DNA of 64,000 nt from Massilia antarctica (GTDB taxonomy: Bacteria; Pseudomonadota; Gammaproteobacteria; Burkholderiales; Burkholderiaceae_D): the NCBI RefSeq assembly GCF_015689335.1, contig NZ_CP065053.1:248001-312000 (forward strand), in the 5' to 3' direction. The notes beneath the pieces are model-generated. The model did no database searches. It had not been told where the DNA came from and saw only the letters and a list, made by a program, of their open reading frames with translations. Below are positions 37,041 to 46,292 of this stretch, one piece after another. Made by a program: the position numbers and the translations under genes. Within the stretch, counting starts at the first letter, position 1. Each line of letters starts with the position of its first letter.

Positions 37041-38249
37041 TCAGGCCGGCAACTCGCCGGATTTGTTGGTGTCGGCGGCCTCGGGCCGGTCTTCGTGCTT
37101 GGGGGCGGGCCACAGGCCGGCCGGCTTGCTGAGCATGATCCCCACCAGCGCCGAGCCGTACAAGCCCAGCCGGGTCACTTCCGCTTCGAGCAGCACCACG
37201 CCGAACACGGCCATCTGGAGCGGCTCGACAACGTAGCGCAGAATAAGGGGGAAAGTGGTCAGCAGCAAGCCGCCCAGTATCACGCCAGGAATGTGACCAA
37301 TGCCGCCGAGCACCACCATCGCCAGCACGGCGATCGATTCGGTCAGCGAAAACGATTCCGGCGAAATAAAGCCCTCGAGCGAGGCGTACAAGGTGCCGGC
37401 CACCCCGCCGAACGAGGCGCCCATGGTAAACGCGAGCAGCTTGACGTTGCGGGTATTGATGCCCATGGCCTTGGCGGCGATTTCATCTTCGCGGATCGCC
37501 ACCCAGGCGCGGCCCAAGCGCGAATGCTGCAGGCGCCCGGTGACGAACACGATGCCGATACACAAAGCGAGAAACAGGAAGTAGTACACGTTCACAGACG
37601 GCATGCTGAAGCCGCCGACGACGACGTTCGCGCCCGCCCCGGCTTCGCCGGCCAGGGACACGCCGAAAATGCGGATCGGATCGATCATGTTGATGCCCTG
37701 CGATCCATTCGTGAAATTGATTGGCGCATTCAGGTTAACCATGAAAATGCGGACGATCTCGCCGAAGCCCAGGGTCACGATGGCTAGGTAGTCGCCGCGC
37801 AGCTTGAGTGTCGGCATGCCCAGCAGGGCGCCAAAGAAGCCAGCCGTGGCCGCCGCGATGGGCATGATCACCCACAGCGACAGGTGAATCCCGCTTTCGC
37901 GGATTTGCGGTCCCATCAAGGTGACCAGCCATTCGCCCAGCCGTGGGAACTCGTTGACCACCGATTCGAGCAGCACGGCAAATTGCGGCGAGGCCAACAG
38001 GCCGGTGACGTAAGCGCCGACGGCAAAAAAGGCGATGTAGCCCAGGTCGAGCAGGCCGGCGAAGCCGACCACAATGTTCAGGCCCAGCGCCAGCATGATG
38101 TACAGCAGGGCGAGGTCGACCATGCGTACCCACGAGTTGCCGTAGTGCTGGGCGATAAAGGGAAAAGCCAGCAACACCACCAACAGCACGGCCACGTTGA
38201 TGCGGGCCTGGCGCGGATGGGCGTCGAAATCGAAGGAGAGGAGAGCCAT
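37041..38249 (-). CDS. livM: Branched-chain amino acid ABC transporter permease LivM
   Basis: 402-residue membrane protein with about nine to ten spans and the LivM signature GFAGLLDLGYIAFFAVGAYV, plus KLRGDYLAIVTLGFGEIVRI. The C-terminal 25 residues are polar (KHEDRPEAADTNKSGELPA). AAGGAAC precedes the start. Pairs with LivH. Confidence 0.93.
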   Translation of the reverse strand: MALLSFDFDAHPRQARINVAVLLVVLLAFPFIAQHYGNSWVRMVDLALLYIMLALGLNIVVGFAGLLDLGYIAFFAVGAYVTGLLASPQFAVLLESVVNEFPRLGEWLVTLMGPQIRESGIHLSLWVIMPIAAATAGFFGALLGMPTLKLRGDYLAIVTLGFGEIVRIFMVNLNAPINFTNGSQGINMIDPIRIFGVSLAGEAGAGANVVVGGFSMPSVNVYYFLFLALCIGIVFVTGRLQHSRLGRAWVAIREDEIAAKAMGINTRNVKLLAFTMGASFGGVAGTLYASLEGFISPESFSLTESIAVLAMVVLGGIGHIPGVILGGLLLTTFPLILRYVVEPLQMAVFGVVLLEAEVTRLGLYGSALVGIMLSKPAGLWPAPKHEDRPEAADTNKSGELPA

Positions 38250-38271
38250 GATGTTCCTTTTCTATACCCGG

Positions 38272-39201
38272 TCAGGCGCGGTCGGCGACGCGTTCGCCCA
38301 TGATGCCGGATGGCCGGATCGTGAGCACGATAATCAGGACCACGAAGGCAAAGATATCCTGGTAATGGCTGCCGAGAAAACCGCCAGTGAGCTGGCTGAG
38401 ATAGCCGGCGCCCAGCGCTTCGATCAAGCCGAGCAGAATGCCACCAAGCATAGCGCCGTAAATATTGCCGATGCCGCCCAGCACTGCGGCCGAAAAGGCT
38501 TTCAAGCCAGGCAAAAAACCCATGGCGAATTGGATCGACGAATAGTTGGCGCCCCACATCACGCCGGCGACTGCGGCCAGCGCCGCGCCGATGGCGAAAG
38601 TAGCGACGATGACCTTGTTGGCATCGACCCCCATCAGGCCGGCCACCCGGGGATTTTCCGCAGTGGCGCGCATCGCGCGGCCCAGCTTGGTTTTCTCGAC
38701 CAGCATCACCAGCGCCCCCATGCACAGCAGGGCCAGGGCCAGCAGCAGCACCTGGGTCTGGGAAATCACTGCGCCGGCGATATGAATCGGCTCGCTCGAT
38801 AGCAGTTGTGGGAACGGCAGCGGGCTAAGGCCCCACACCTTCATCGCAAACGCGTTCAGGAGGATGGAAACCCCGATGGCGGTAATCAGCGGAGCGAGGC
38901 GGGGCGCATTGCGCAAGCGGCGGTAAGCGACCCGCTCGATGAGGACATTGACTAGCATGCAGGCCGGAATGGCGCCGATGATGGCGATGGCCAGGTTGGC
39001 ATAGCCGGGCAAGCCAGGCACGGCCCAAGCCAGTAATTTCAGGATGGACAGGCCGACCATGGCGCCGATCATCAGCACGTCGCCATGGGCGAAGTTAATC
39101 AGGTTGAGCACCCCGTAGACCATGGTGTAACCCAGTGCGATCAGGGCGTACATACTGCCGAGCACAAGGCCATTGAGAATTTGTTGGATAAAAATATCCA
39201 T
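38272..39201 (-). CDS. livH: Branched-chain amino acid ABC transporter permease LivH
   Basis: 309 residues, LivH signature LGSMYALIALGYTMVYGVLNLINFAHGDVLMIGA and TAENPRVAGLMGVDANKVI loop, eight or so spans. First gene of livHMGF; GAGGCGA precedes the ATG. A periplasmic binding protein (livJ/livK) is not in the window. Confidence 0.94.
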   Translation of the reverse strand: MDIFIQQILNGLVLGSMYALIALGYTMVYGVLNLINFAHGDVLMIGAMVGLSILKLLAWAVPGLPGYANLAIAIIGAIPACMLVNVLIERVAYRRLRNAPRLAPLITAIGVSILLNAFAMKVWGLSPLPFPQLLSSEPIHIAGAVISQTQVLLLALALLCMGALVMLVEKTKLGRAMRATAENPRVAGLMGVDANKVIVATFAIGAALAAVAGVMWGANYSSIQFAMGFLPGLKAFSAAVLGGIGNIYGAMLGGILLGLIEALGAGYLSQLTGGFLGSHYQDIFAFVVLIIVLTIRPSGIMGERVADRA

Positions 39202-39230
39202 AATGTTCGCCTCATTTCAATTCGATCTAA

Positions 39231-39265
39231 CAAAAACGGCACCCGGAGAAACCCCCGCAGTGCCG
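39231..39265 (-). terminator. Terminator-like hairpin in the livH leader
   Basis: Minus strand: CGGCAC (plus-strand 39260-39265) pairs with GTGCCG (39237-39242), with an inner CGG/CCG pair, followed by TTTTTGTT. It can end ispH transcription or attenuate livHMGF. Confidence 0.6.
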
Positions 39266-39294
39266 CTCCTGGCCTGATGCCGCCAATTCACAAA

Positions 39295-39327
39295 CCCCGC
39301 CTCCCCTGGCCATGCGGGGATGACGGT
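39295..39327. repeat. Short dRS3-like element
   Basis: CCCCGC at 39295 and GCGGGGATGACGG at 39314 (minus strand CCGTCATCCCCGC) resemble a decayed copy of the TTCCC-N8-GGGAA repeat family, lying between ispH and livH. Confidence 0.45.
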
Positions 39328-39486
39328 TTTTCATGTCTCTGCTGCCACCGCGCGTCCTCGGTACGCACATGACGTCCCGATGACAAGCATTCCGAGCGTC
39401 GTCATCATAACGAGGTTTGGAAAAAACTAATATCGGAAAATCACAGGTGTTCCGAATTTAATTTTGACAAATGGCCATGTCCTGGG

Positions 39487-40434
39487 TTATGCAAGCCCGG
39501 CCTTGACACTGTCGAGTCCCTTGGGCAGGGGGAAGGTGACATGCTCTTCCACGCCATCGAGCGCGCGCACGCTGCGCGCCCCCAGTTCCTTGAGGCGGTC
39601 GATGACGGCCTGGACCAGCACTTCGGGGGCCGAGGCGCCGGCCGTGACGCCGATGCGCAGCTTGCCGACCAGCCATTGCGGATCGATCTGGGATGCATTG
39701 TCGACCATATACGCCGGCGTGCCCTTCTTTTCCGCCACTTCGCGCAGGCGGTTCGAGTTCGAACTGTTGGGGCTGCCGACGACGATCACCACGTCCACCT
39801 GGGGCGCCATGAACTTCACCGCTTCCTGGCGATTGGTGGTGGCGTAGCAGATATCGCCCTTCTTCGGCTCGATGATGTTCGGGAATCTTTCCTTGAGCGC
39901 GGCGATGATGTCGGCCGTGTCGTCCACCGACAAGGTGGTCTGCGACACGTAGGCGAGCTGGTCAGGGGTCTTGACGTTCAGATTGGCCACGTCGGCCACC
40001 GTTTCGACCAAGTGCATGCCCTCTTCCGTCTGGCCCATGGTGCCTTCGACTTCCGGATGGCCGTCGTGGCCGATCATGACGATTTCGCAGCCCTGGCGCC
40101 GCATCTTGGCAACCTCGACGTGCACCTTGGTGACCAGGGGACAGGTCGCATCAAAAATGGTCAGGCCGCGCGCTTCGGCTTCGGCACGCACTGCCTTGGA
40201 CACGCCGTGGGCGGAAAACACCAGGGTGTTGCCGGGCGGGACATCATCGAGTTCCTCGATGAAAATGGCCCCCTTGCTGCGCAAGTCGTCGACCACGTAG
40301 GCGTTGTGCACGATTTCGTGGCGCACATAGATCGGCGCGCCGAATTGTTGCAGGGCGCGCTCGACGATTTCGATCGCGCGGTCGACGCCGGCGCAAAAAC
40401 CGCGCGGCTGGGCCAGGAGAATTTCGCTGTCCAT
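39487..40434 (-). CDS. ispH: 4-hydroxy-3-methylbut-2-enyl diphosphate reductase
   Basis: Last enzyme of the MEP isoprenoid pathway, an iron-sulfur protein. 315 residues with the three cluster cysteines in [25 protein letters not shown] and [11 protein letters not shown], and the [13 protein letters not shown] motif. AGAGG precedes the ATG. It follows the SlpA-type FKBP gene (40482-40946), a conserved pair with fkpB-ispH in other bacteria. Confidence 0.97.
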   Translation of the reverse strand: MDSEILLAQPRGFCAGVDRAIEIVERALQQFGAPIYVRHEIVHNAYVVDDLRSKGAIFIEELDDVPPGNTLVFSAHGVSKAVRAEAEARGLTIFDATCPLVTKVHVEVAKMRRQGCEIVMIGHDGHPEVEGTMGQTEEGMHLVETVADVANLNVKTPDQLAYVSQTTLSVDDTADIIAALKERFPNIIEPKKGDICYATTNRQEAVKFMAPQVDVVIVVGSPNSSNSNRLREVAEKKGTPAYMVDNASQIDPQWLVGKLRIGVTAGASAPEVLVQAVIDRLKELGARSVRALDGVEEHVTFPLPKGLDSVKAGLA

Positions 40435-40481
40435 GGTATGCCTCTGTATTATTTATACAACAGTTATATATACAACACTCA

Positions 40482-40946
40482 TTAAAGTACGGAAATCAGC
40501 CGAACTTCAAATTGCAGTGACTGGCCCGCCAGCGGATGGTTGAAGTCAAACGTCACCGCCTCCTCGCCGAACTGGCGCAGCACGCCGGCAAAGCGGCCGC
40601 CGCCCGGCGCGGCGAAGTCGACCAGGTCGCCGACCTTGTAGTCGGCCCCGGGGGCCGAGTTCTCGTCCAGGGTGGCGCGCGAGACATCGCGCACCAGTTC
40701 CGGGTTGCGCTCGCCGAAGGCTTGCGCCGGGGCCAGCTGGAAGGTTTCGTGCGTGCCTTCCGGCAGGCCCATCAGGCAAGCTTCGAGAAAGGGCGCGAGC
40801 TGGCCGCTGCCCATCATCAGGGTGGCCGGATTGCCGGCGAAGGTGGTGATGAGATCGGTGCCGTCCAGGGTAGCCAGGCGGTAATGCAGGGTCAGGTAAG
40901 CCGATTCGGTAACGACGGCGGGGGAAGTAGTGGACATGGTATTCAT
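40482..40946 (-). CDS. SlpA/FkpB-type FKBP peptidyl-prolyl isomerase
   Basis: 154 residues from ATG 40946 (a start nine bases later, 40937, is equally plausible; neither has a clear ribosome site). FKBP fold with IF-domain insert: LTLHYRLATLDGTDLITT, MGSGQLAPFLEACLMGLPEGTHE, AFGERNPELV, FDFNHPLAGQSLQFEV, the SlyD/SlpA motif. Short, without a His-rich tail, as in FkpB. Pairs with ispH. Confidence 0.87.
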   Translation of the reverse strand: MNTMSTTSPAVVTESAYLTLHYRLATLDGTDLITTFAGNPATLMMGSGQLAPFLEACLMGLPEGTHETFQLAPAQAFGERNPELVRDVSRATLDENSAPGADYKVGDLVDFAAPGGGRFAGVLRQFGEEAVTFDFNHPLAGQSLQFEVRLISVL

Positions 40947-41039
40947 CGAGGCGTGCAAAGCGCCATTGTAAGCCACGGTGGTCGAAACGGCCTCGCCTGC
41001 CCGCATTTGATTGCAGGCAGGCGGGCCAGCGCGGGCTGT

Positions 41040-42722
41040 TCAGCAGCCGCAGCCGTAGCCAAAGTTGTCTCTACCAAGCAACTTCCAGCTGCCGTTGATG
41101 TTGACCAGCACCAAGCGGTACCAGCGGTCGTCGGTGCTGGTGGGCCCCTCCAGATGGCCCGGGCCTTTGCCCTCCCCTTCCCATACGGCCAGGTCGGCAA
41201 TGCCATCGGCGTCGATGTCGTAATACAAATGCGTGCCGCGGATAAAGCCCGTTTTGGCACGGTCGAGCGTCATGGCCGCTTCCCTGTGGGCCGCCGCGCC
41301 GGGCGGCAGGTCGACCGTGGTGTAGAAGGCGTACAGGCTGCCGGGAGGATTGTGGCCCGTTTTTCGCGTGGCGGCGGCCTCGCTGCCGAAGTAGCGCCAG
41401 GGGCCGGCATCGGCGTCGCCGAACGCGAAGCCGGGGGTCCAGCCGGCGCACTCGGGTTCGTCGGCATAGCGCCACAGGGTTTCAGTTTTGCGCAGCACGC
41501 TCGGCACGGCGCGCAACTGGCCGTCGCGGTTCAGCTGGACCCGCACCACCGAACGCACCAGGGCATCGGTGCGGCTGAGCATATCGTACAAGCCCGGCGA
41601 ATAGTCGTCTTCGGCCAACTGCGCCGGCTTGGGGCGCGCATTGACCAGTTGCCGGAAAACGATGCCGAAACGCCCACTGGCTTGCTCGGCGGTCGCGTTG
41701 GGCGGTGCTATTTGCTCGTCGGACCGGAACAGCGAAGGCTGCACCTCGATAAATGCCAGCGCGCCGATCAGGGCCACAATGCGGGACGCGCCCGCGCTCT
41801 CGCTGGCGTTGTGCTGATCGTCCCAGAGACCGAGCGAATCGCCAAGGTCGGTGGCAATCTGCCCGGTTTCCTGCTCGCGCGTCAGCAGCGCTGGCGCATC
41901 GATTTTCCCAAGTGCCCGCAAACGGCGGGTTTCCTTGCTCAATACGGTGTACTGCAAGGCGCTGCGCTGCAGGGAGGACCAGCTTGCATAGGGGACCGGC
42001 TTGCGGCCGTGCGTGCCCAGCGCGAGGTGGGCCTTCATCCGCTCCAGCGCCTCGTTGCGCGGGAAAGGCCCCTGCTGGGGCAGCGTCGGATAACGCTTCT
42101 TGAGGTAATCCGCGTACTGTTCCAAGGCACTCCAGCTCGGTTGCAGCCAGAACACGCGTTCAGGATCGTAATCGGCTGGCAAGGGATCGGTGTCGTAGAG
42201 CCGCTGGCCCTGCACATTGGCCAGAATGACCGGCGTACGCGCCAGGTAGCGGCACGCAGTGTAGCCGGCCGCGCCGGCGACGGAGCGCACTTCGCAGTAG
42301 CCGCTGGCGCCATCTTCACGCACCAGCGTGACCACGGTGTTGAGCGGCAGGCGGGTCACGGCGGCGGACGTGGGCAGAGGCGCCGCGTGCAAGGTCAGCG
42401 CGCTGCCGCTCACCCAGCGCCGCGCCGCGTCCACCCCATCCACACCGGCCAGCGAGCGCGCCACCGGCTTGGCGCTGAGGAACTCACACGCCACATAGCC
42501 CGCCGTGCCCACGCCCGATGCCGCGCAAAAGCCATTGACCGGGGCGATGCCGTCGAGACTCATCTCGGTGCCGCGCAGCAGGATCGTCCGGACCTTGCCA
42601 TCCGGGCCGGGAAAGGCGCGCAGGCGCACGTCGTCGGCGCTCACCCAGCGTTTGGGCGAGTCGGATGCTGCCTGCGCGGTCCCCGCAAGCAGGACGATTC
42701 CCCACATGGCCAATGTTCGCAT
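41040..42722 (-). CDS. Secreted protein with SH3-like domains, uncharacterised
   Basis: 560 residues from ATG 42722, with a signal peptide (about 1-20, ending AQA) and AGGAAA upstream. Two N-terminal SH3b-like segments with paired Cys (VSADDVRLRAFPGPDGKVRTILLRG...CAASGVGTAGYVACEF and VSGSALTLHAAPLPT...YCEVRSVAGAAGYTACRYL). The C-terminal third has an aspartate-rich loop YDIDADGIADLAVW like a VCBS/EF-hand repeat and ends in GYGCGC. No enzyme motif is seen. Stands alone between slpA-type gene and radC (divergent). Confidence 0.75.
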   Translation of the reverse strand: MRTLAMWGIVLLAGTAQAASDSPKRWVSADDVRLRAFPGPDGKVRTILLRGTEMSLDGIAPVNGFCAASGVGTAGYVACEFLSAKPVARSLAGVDGVDAARRWVSGSALTLHAAPLPTSAAVTRLPLNTVVTLVREDGASGYCEVRSVAGAAGYTACRYLARTPVILANVQGQRLYDTDPLPADYDPERVFWLQPSWSALEQYADYLKKRYPTLPQQGPFPRNEALERMKAHLALGTHGRKPVPYASWSSLQRSALQYTVLSKETRRLRALGKIDAPALLTREQETGQIATDLGDSLGLWDDQHNASESAGASRIVALIGALAFIEVQPSLFRSDEQIAPPNATAEQASGRFGIVFRQLVNARPKPAQLAEDDYSPGLYDMLSRTDALVRSVVRVQLNRDGQLRAVPSVLRKTETLWRYADEPECAGWTPGFAFGDADAGPWRYFGSEAAATRKTGHNPPGSLYAFYTTVDLPPGAAAHREAAMTLDRAKTGFIRGTHLYYDIDADGIADLAVWEGEGKGPGHLEGPTSTDDRWYRLVLVNINGSWKLLGRDNFGYGCGC

Positions 42723-42939
42723 CGCGCTTTCCTGTCTGGTCAATGATTTTTCCGGTGGCGCACACGCCATATGGTTCCCGCCGCTTGTCACGCCGGGATC
42801 AGTACCGCGCGCGATAGCACGCCGATAATGGCGTGTCATGCAGCGGTTCGACAACGGGGCCGGACCAGGTGTGGACGGCATCCATTGTAATTCCCTCCAC
42901 GTCGATTATGTTGCTCATTTACATCAATCTGGAGACACG

Positions 42940-43614
42940 ATGGGAATCAAGGACTGGCCCGAACAGCAGCGTCCGCGCGAACGGCTCATCAGCGAGGGGG
43001 CGTCCGCGCTGTCCGATCCGGAATTGCTGGCCGTGTTCCTGCGCGTGGGCGTGCGCGGAAAAAGCGCGGTCGAACTGGGCCGCGACATGCTGAGGCACTT
43101 TGGCTCGATCAACGGCATGTTCGGCGCCAGCCTGGTGCAGTTTTCGGCGATGCACGGACTGGGCCCGGCCAAATTCGCGCAATTTCAGGCCGTGATGGAA
43201 CTGGCCCAGCGCGCCATCGGCGAGCGCCTCGAGAGTGGACAGATCCTCAGTTCGCCGGAGACGGTGCGCCAATACCTGCGCATGCAGCTGGGCCGCCAGC
43301 CGCACGAATCCTTCCTTGTGTTATTCCTGGACGTCAAAAATCGCCTGATCGCCTGCGACGAAATGTTCCGCGGCACCCTGACCCACACCAGCGTGCATCC
43401 GCGCGAGGTGGTGAAGGCGGCGCTGGCCCGCAACGCGGCCAGCATTTTGCTGGCGCACAACCATCCGTCGGGCACGCCGGATCCCAGCGAAGCCGATCTG
43501 CTGCTCACCAAGGCCCTGGTGCAAGCCCTGGCGCTGATCGATGTGCGCGTGCTCGACCATTTTGTTGTCGCCGGCCCCCATGTGCACTCGTTCGCCGAGC
43601 ACGGCCAGATGTAA
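42940..43614 (+). CDS. radC: RadC family protein (JAB/JAMM domain)
   Basis: 224 residues from ATG 42940, with GGAGA upstream. N-terminal helix-hairpin-helix region (LSDPELLAVFLRVGVRGKSAVELGRD) and C-terminal JAMM metalloprotease-like motif AHNHPSGTPDPSEAD. Originally named for DNA repair; the exact role is unsettled. A longer upstream frame reads through non-coding sequence and is not used. Confidence 0.92.
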   Translation: MGIKDWPEQQRPRERLISEGASALSDPELLAVFLRVGVRGKSAVELGRDMLRHFGSINGMFGASLVQFSAMHGLGPAKFAQFQAVMELAQRAIGERLESGQILSSPETVRQYLRMQLGRQPHESFLVLFLDVKNRLIACDEMFRGTLTHTSVHPREVVKAALARNAASILLAHNHPSGTPDPSEADLLLTKALVQALALIDVRVLDHFVVAGPHVHSFAEHGQM

Positions 43615-43690
43615 GCCTGCCCCACAGGAACAGCCCCGTCTAATTGTTAAATTTATCTAGTTATGAGACACAATTGTTTTTCACAAGTCA

Positions 43691-43720
43691 TTGATTTAGC
43701 TTCGCTTTTCACGCTATACT
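43691..43720 (+). promoter_or_regulatory. Promoter of the rpmB-rpmG operon
   Basis: TTGATT (43691-43696), 18-base spacer, TATACT (43715-43720), about 40 bases before the rpmB start. Confidence 0.55.
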
Positions 43721-43759
43721 CTTGTTTTTCCAATTTTGGATATCTTCAAGGAGTGCGCT

Positions 43760-43996
43760 ATGGCACGTGTTTGCCAAGTAACTGGCAAGGGCCCGATGGT
43801 TGGTAACAACGTCTCCCACGCTAACAACAAAACGAAGCGTCGTTTTTTGCCTAACCTGCAAAACCGTCGTATTTTTGTGGAATCGGAAAACCGCTGGGTC
43901 TCCCTGCGCCTGTCCAACGCCGGTCTGCGCGTAATCGACAAAGTCGGCATCGATGCCGTGCTGGTCGACATGCGTGCCCGTGGCGAAAAAGTTTAA
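43760..43996 (+). CDS. rpmB: 50S ribosomal protein L28
   Basis: 78 residues, [32 protein letters not shown] and [18 protein letters not shown], normal length and highly conserved. CAAGGAG precedes the ATG. rpmG follows by 13 bases, the universal arrangement. Confidence 0.98.
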   Translation: MARVCQVTGKGPMVGNNVSHANNKTKRRFLPNLQNRRIFVESENRWVSLRLSNAGLRVIDKVGIDAVLVDMRARGEKV

Positions 43997-44009
43997 TTAG
44001 GGAGCTATC

Positions 44010-44177
44010 ATGGCAAAAACTGGCCGCGACAAAATCAAGCTGGAATCGACCGCAGGTACGGGTCACTTCTACACCACCGATAAAAACAAGCGCACGATGC
44101 CTGCTAAAATGGAGATCATGAAGTTCGATCCTAAAGCACGCAAGCACGTGATGTACAAAGAAACCAAGATCAAGTAA
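44010..44177 (+). CDS. rpmG: 50S ribosomal protein L33
   Basis: 55 residues, starting [20 protein letters not shown] and ending [11 protein letters not shown]. This is the cysteine-free L33 form, so it has no zinc ribbon. AGGGAG precedes the ATG. Followed by an intrinsic terminator. Confidence 0.97.
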   Translation: MAKTGRDKIKLESTAGTGHFYTTDKNKRTMPAKMEIMKFDPKARKHVMYKETKIK

Positions 44178-44201
44178 TCCGCGATCCCGATTTCAGTACC
44201 G

Positions 44202-44234
44202 AAAGAGCCGCCCACGCAAGTGCGCGGCTCTTTT
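44202..44234 (+). terminator. Intrinsic terminator of rpmB-rpmG
   Basis: AAAGAGCCGC...GCGGCTCTTTT stem with a 12-base loop, T tract included, 25 bases after rpmG. Confidence 0.85.
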
Positions 44235-44250
44235 GTATTGCGGATCCTGG

Positions 44251-44739
44251 TCAGTCCCTGCCGATGCGCTCGCGCAGGCTGGCGATCAGGCCATCCGAAG
44301 CGTCTTCGATATAGTCGAGGACCAGTTCGAAACCATCGACCTCGCCGCCGTACGGATCGGGCACGACGTCCGCGTCCGAACGCGTAGCGAATTCCATCAG
44401 CAGGCCGATCTTGTGCTGGAAGCGCGGCGGGCAGGCGGCCTTGAGCATGGCCAGATTCTGGCGGTCCATGGCGTAGATATGATCGAAGTTCTCGAAATCG
44501 GCCTGCGTCACCTGGCGCGCGCGCTGGCCGCTCAGGTCGATGCCGCGGCGGGCGGCGTGCTCGCTCGAACGCGGGTCGGGCGCGTGGCCGGTGCGGTAAT
44601 CGGAGGTGGCGGCCGAATCGATCAGCAGGAACGGTTCGAGGCCGGCCGCCGCGGCACGGCTGCGGAACACGCCTTCGGCCGTCGGCGAGCGGCAGTAGTT
44701 GGCCATGCAAACGAACAGGATGGCGATTTTTTTGGTCAT
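44251..44739 (-). CDS. Low-molecular-weight protein-tyrosine phosphatase
   Basis: 162 residues, P-loop VCMANYCRSPTAEG (C-X5-R; an Ala replaces the usual Gly of VCxGN), and the catalytic acid in VVPDPYGGEVDGFELVLDYIEDA. Removes phosphate from tyrosine, and in some bacteria from kinases of exopolysaccharide export. Single gene convergent with rpmG; its terminator may be shared. Confidence 0.93.
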   Translation of the reverse strand: MTKKIAILFVCMANYCRSPTAEGVFRSRAAAAGLEPFLLIDSAATSDYRTGHAPDPRSSEHAARRGIDLSGQRARQVTQADFENFDHIYAMDRQNLAMLKAACPPRFQHKIGLLMEFATRSDADVVPDPYGGEVDGFELVLDYIEDASDGLIASLRERIGRD

Positions 44740-44804
44740 GGGGTTTTCCGACGATGAAGGAGTGTAGATAGCCAGGTCTTCTCACCGATGGCCGTAAACG
44801 TCAG

Positions 44805-44905
44805 AACCGTCATTCCCGCGCAGGGCTAGGCGCCCCCACGGTAATCCAATTTCCTCCGCGTATCAGACAGGCCTTGGATTCCCGCCTGGCGCGGGAATGA
44901 CGGTT
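44805..44905. repeat. Inverted repeat element of the dRS3-like family
   Basis: Perfect 16-base arms AACCGTCATTCCCGCG (44805-44820) and CGCGGGAATGACGGTT (44890-44905) around a 69-base centre that holds a second inverted pair. Lies between the phosphatase and desaturase genes. Confidence 0.8.
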
Positions 44906-44965
44906 TCGAGGGCGGCGGGATGAATGCCGCCAGTTCCATGCCAGCGGCAACAGCGACGCCGGTTC

Positions 44966-46177
44966 TTACGCGTAGCTGCGCAGACGCAGCGAAAACTCTT
45001 GGAGCGATTTGATACCCGACGCTTCGGCGCGTGTGCACCAGTCCTGCAACTGCTGCAGCAACTGGTCGCGCGTGAAATGCGAACGTTCCCAGATCGCGCC
45101 CAGCTCCACCCGCATCTGGTGCATCGTTTCGAGCGCCTTGCTGTGCTGGAACAACTCAACCAGCTGCTGTTTCTGCGGATCTTCCAGCTTGCCCGGCTCG
45201 CGCTGCAGCAGCTTGCGCGAGGACTTCAGGAAGCGCGCTTCCAGCTCGGCCTTGTGCTTGAGGTGTTCGAATTCGTCGCGCCACGCCTGCTTGACCGACT
45301 TGGCGTATTTCGCCATCACGTCATAGCGGTTGGCGATCACCGACTGCAAGGTATCGAGGTCGGCGACCATCTTGCCATGTTCGAAAGCCGGCTTGGGCGC
45401 GACTTTCTTCACCTTGGCCAGGCCCAGCGTTTCCAGCACGCGGATATAGAACCAGCCAATATCGAATTCATACCATTTCGACGACAGCTTGGCCGACGTC
45501 GCAAAGGTGTGGTGATTGTTATGCAGCTCTTCGCCGCCGATCAGGATGCCGAACGGGATGATGTTGGTGGCCGCGTCGGCACAGTCGTAATTGCGATAAC
45601 CCCAATAGTGGCCGATGCCGTTGATGATGCCGGCCGCGGTAATCGGAATCCACGCCATCTGGATCGCCCAGATGGTCACGCCGATCACGCCGAACAGCGC
45701 GAAATTGATCACCAGCAGGGCAGCAACGCCCTGCCAGCTGAAACGGGTGTACAGATTGCGTTCGATCCAGTCGTCCGGCGTGCCGTGGCCATACTTTTCC
45801 ATCGTTTCCAGGTTTTTCGATTCGGCGCGATACAGCTCGGCGCCTTCAAACAAAACCTTGCGGATGCCGCGCGTGACAGGGCTGTGCGGATCTTCGACGG
45901 TGTCGCATTTGGCGTGGTGCTTGCGGTGAATCGCGGCCCACTCCTTGGTGACCTGGCCGGTGGTCAGCCACAGCCAGAAACGGAAAAAATGACTTGGAAT
46001 CGCATGCAGGTCCAGCGCGCGGTGCGCCTGGTGGCGGTGTAAATAGATGGTGACGCTGGCAATCGTGATATGGGTCACGATCAAGGTGTAAATCACGACT
46101 TCCCAGCCGGACAAGCCAACCAGGCCCGTCGTCATAAAATCGAGCACAGCGTTCAAGGTGGTGCTTAACAAATTCAT
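44966..46177 (-). CDS. Fatty acid desaturase (acyl-CoA or acyl-lipid type)
   Basis: 403 residues from ATG 46177. Histidine boxes HRHQAH, HRKHH and HNNHH define the di-iron membrane desaturase family; about four spans. The C-terminal 130 residues are a charged helical extension (KHKAELEARFLKSSRKLLQREP) beyond the desaturase core, an unusual addition. Introduces double bonds into acyl chains at the inner membrane. Last gene of a co-directional purN-rsmB-mscS-desaturase run. A CGTACCG-CA-CGGTACG palindrome lies upstream. Confidence 0.92.
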   Translation of the reverse strand: MNLLSTTLNAVLDFMTTGLVGLSGWEVVIYTLIVTHITIASVTIYLHRHQAHRALDLHAIPSHFFRFWLWLTTGQVTKEWAAIHRKHHAKCDTVEDPHSPVTRGIRKVLFEGAELYRAESKNLETMEKYGHGTPDDWIERNLYTRFSWQGVAALLVINFALFGVIGVTIWAIQMAWIPITAAGIINGIGHYWGYRNYDCADAATNIIPFGILIGGEELHNNHHTFATSAKLSSKWYEFDIGWFYIRVLETLGLAKVKKVAPKPAFEHGKMVADLDTLQSVIANRYDVMAKYAKSVKQAWRDEFEHLKHKAELEARFLKSSRKLLQREPGKLEDPQKQQLVELFQHSKALETMHQMRVELGAIWERSHFTRDQLLQQLQDWCTRAEASGIKSLQEFSLRLRSYA

Positions 46178-46256
46178 TCCCGCTCCAAAATGGTTTTCGT
46201 TGCCGTCTAGACCATGCCACATGGAAATGATCTAGTGGGCCATTTTACGACGATAC

Positions 46257-46272
46257 CGTACCGCACGGTACG
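46257..46272 (-). promoter_or_regulatory. Candidate operator upstream of the desaturase gene
   Basis: Perfect palindrome CGTACCG-CA-CGGTACG, 80 bases upstream of the desaturase start, in the region of a TAAAAT -10-like box read on the minus strand. Could bind a TetR-type desaturase repressor; not tested. Confidence 0.4.
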
Positions 46273-46292
46273 ATTGTCACCAATCATTTCAA

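Noticed and set aside
40536..42746. 736-residue open frame on the plus strand opposite slpA and the SH3-like gene
   Set aside because: Shadow of the minus-strand genes, which have signal peptides, ribosome sites and recognisable domains.
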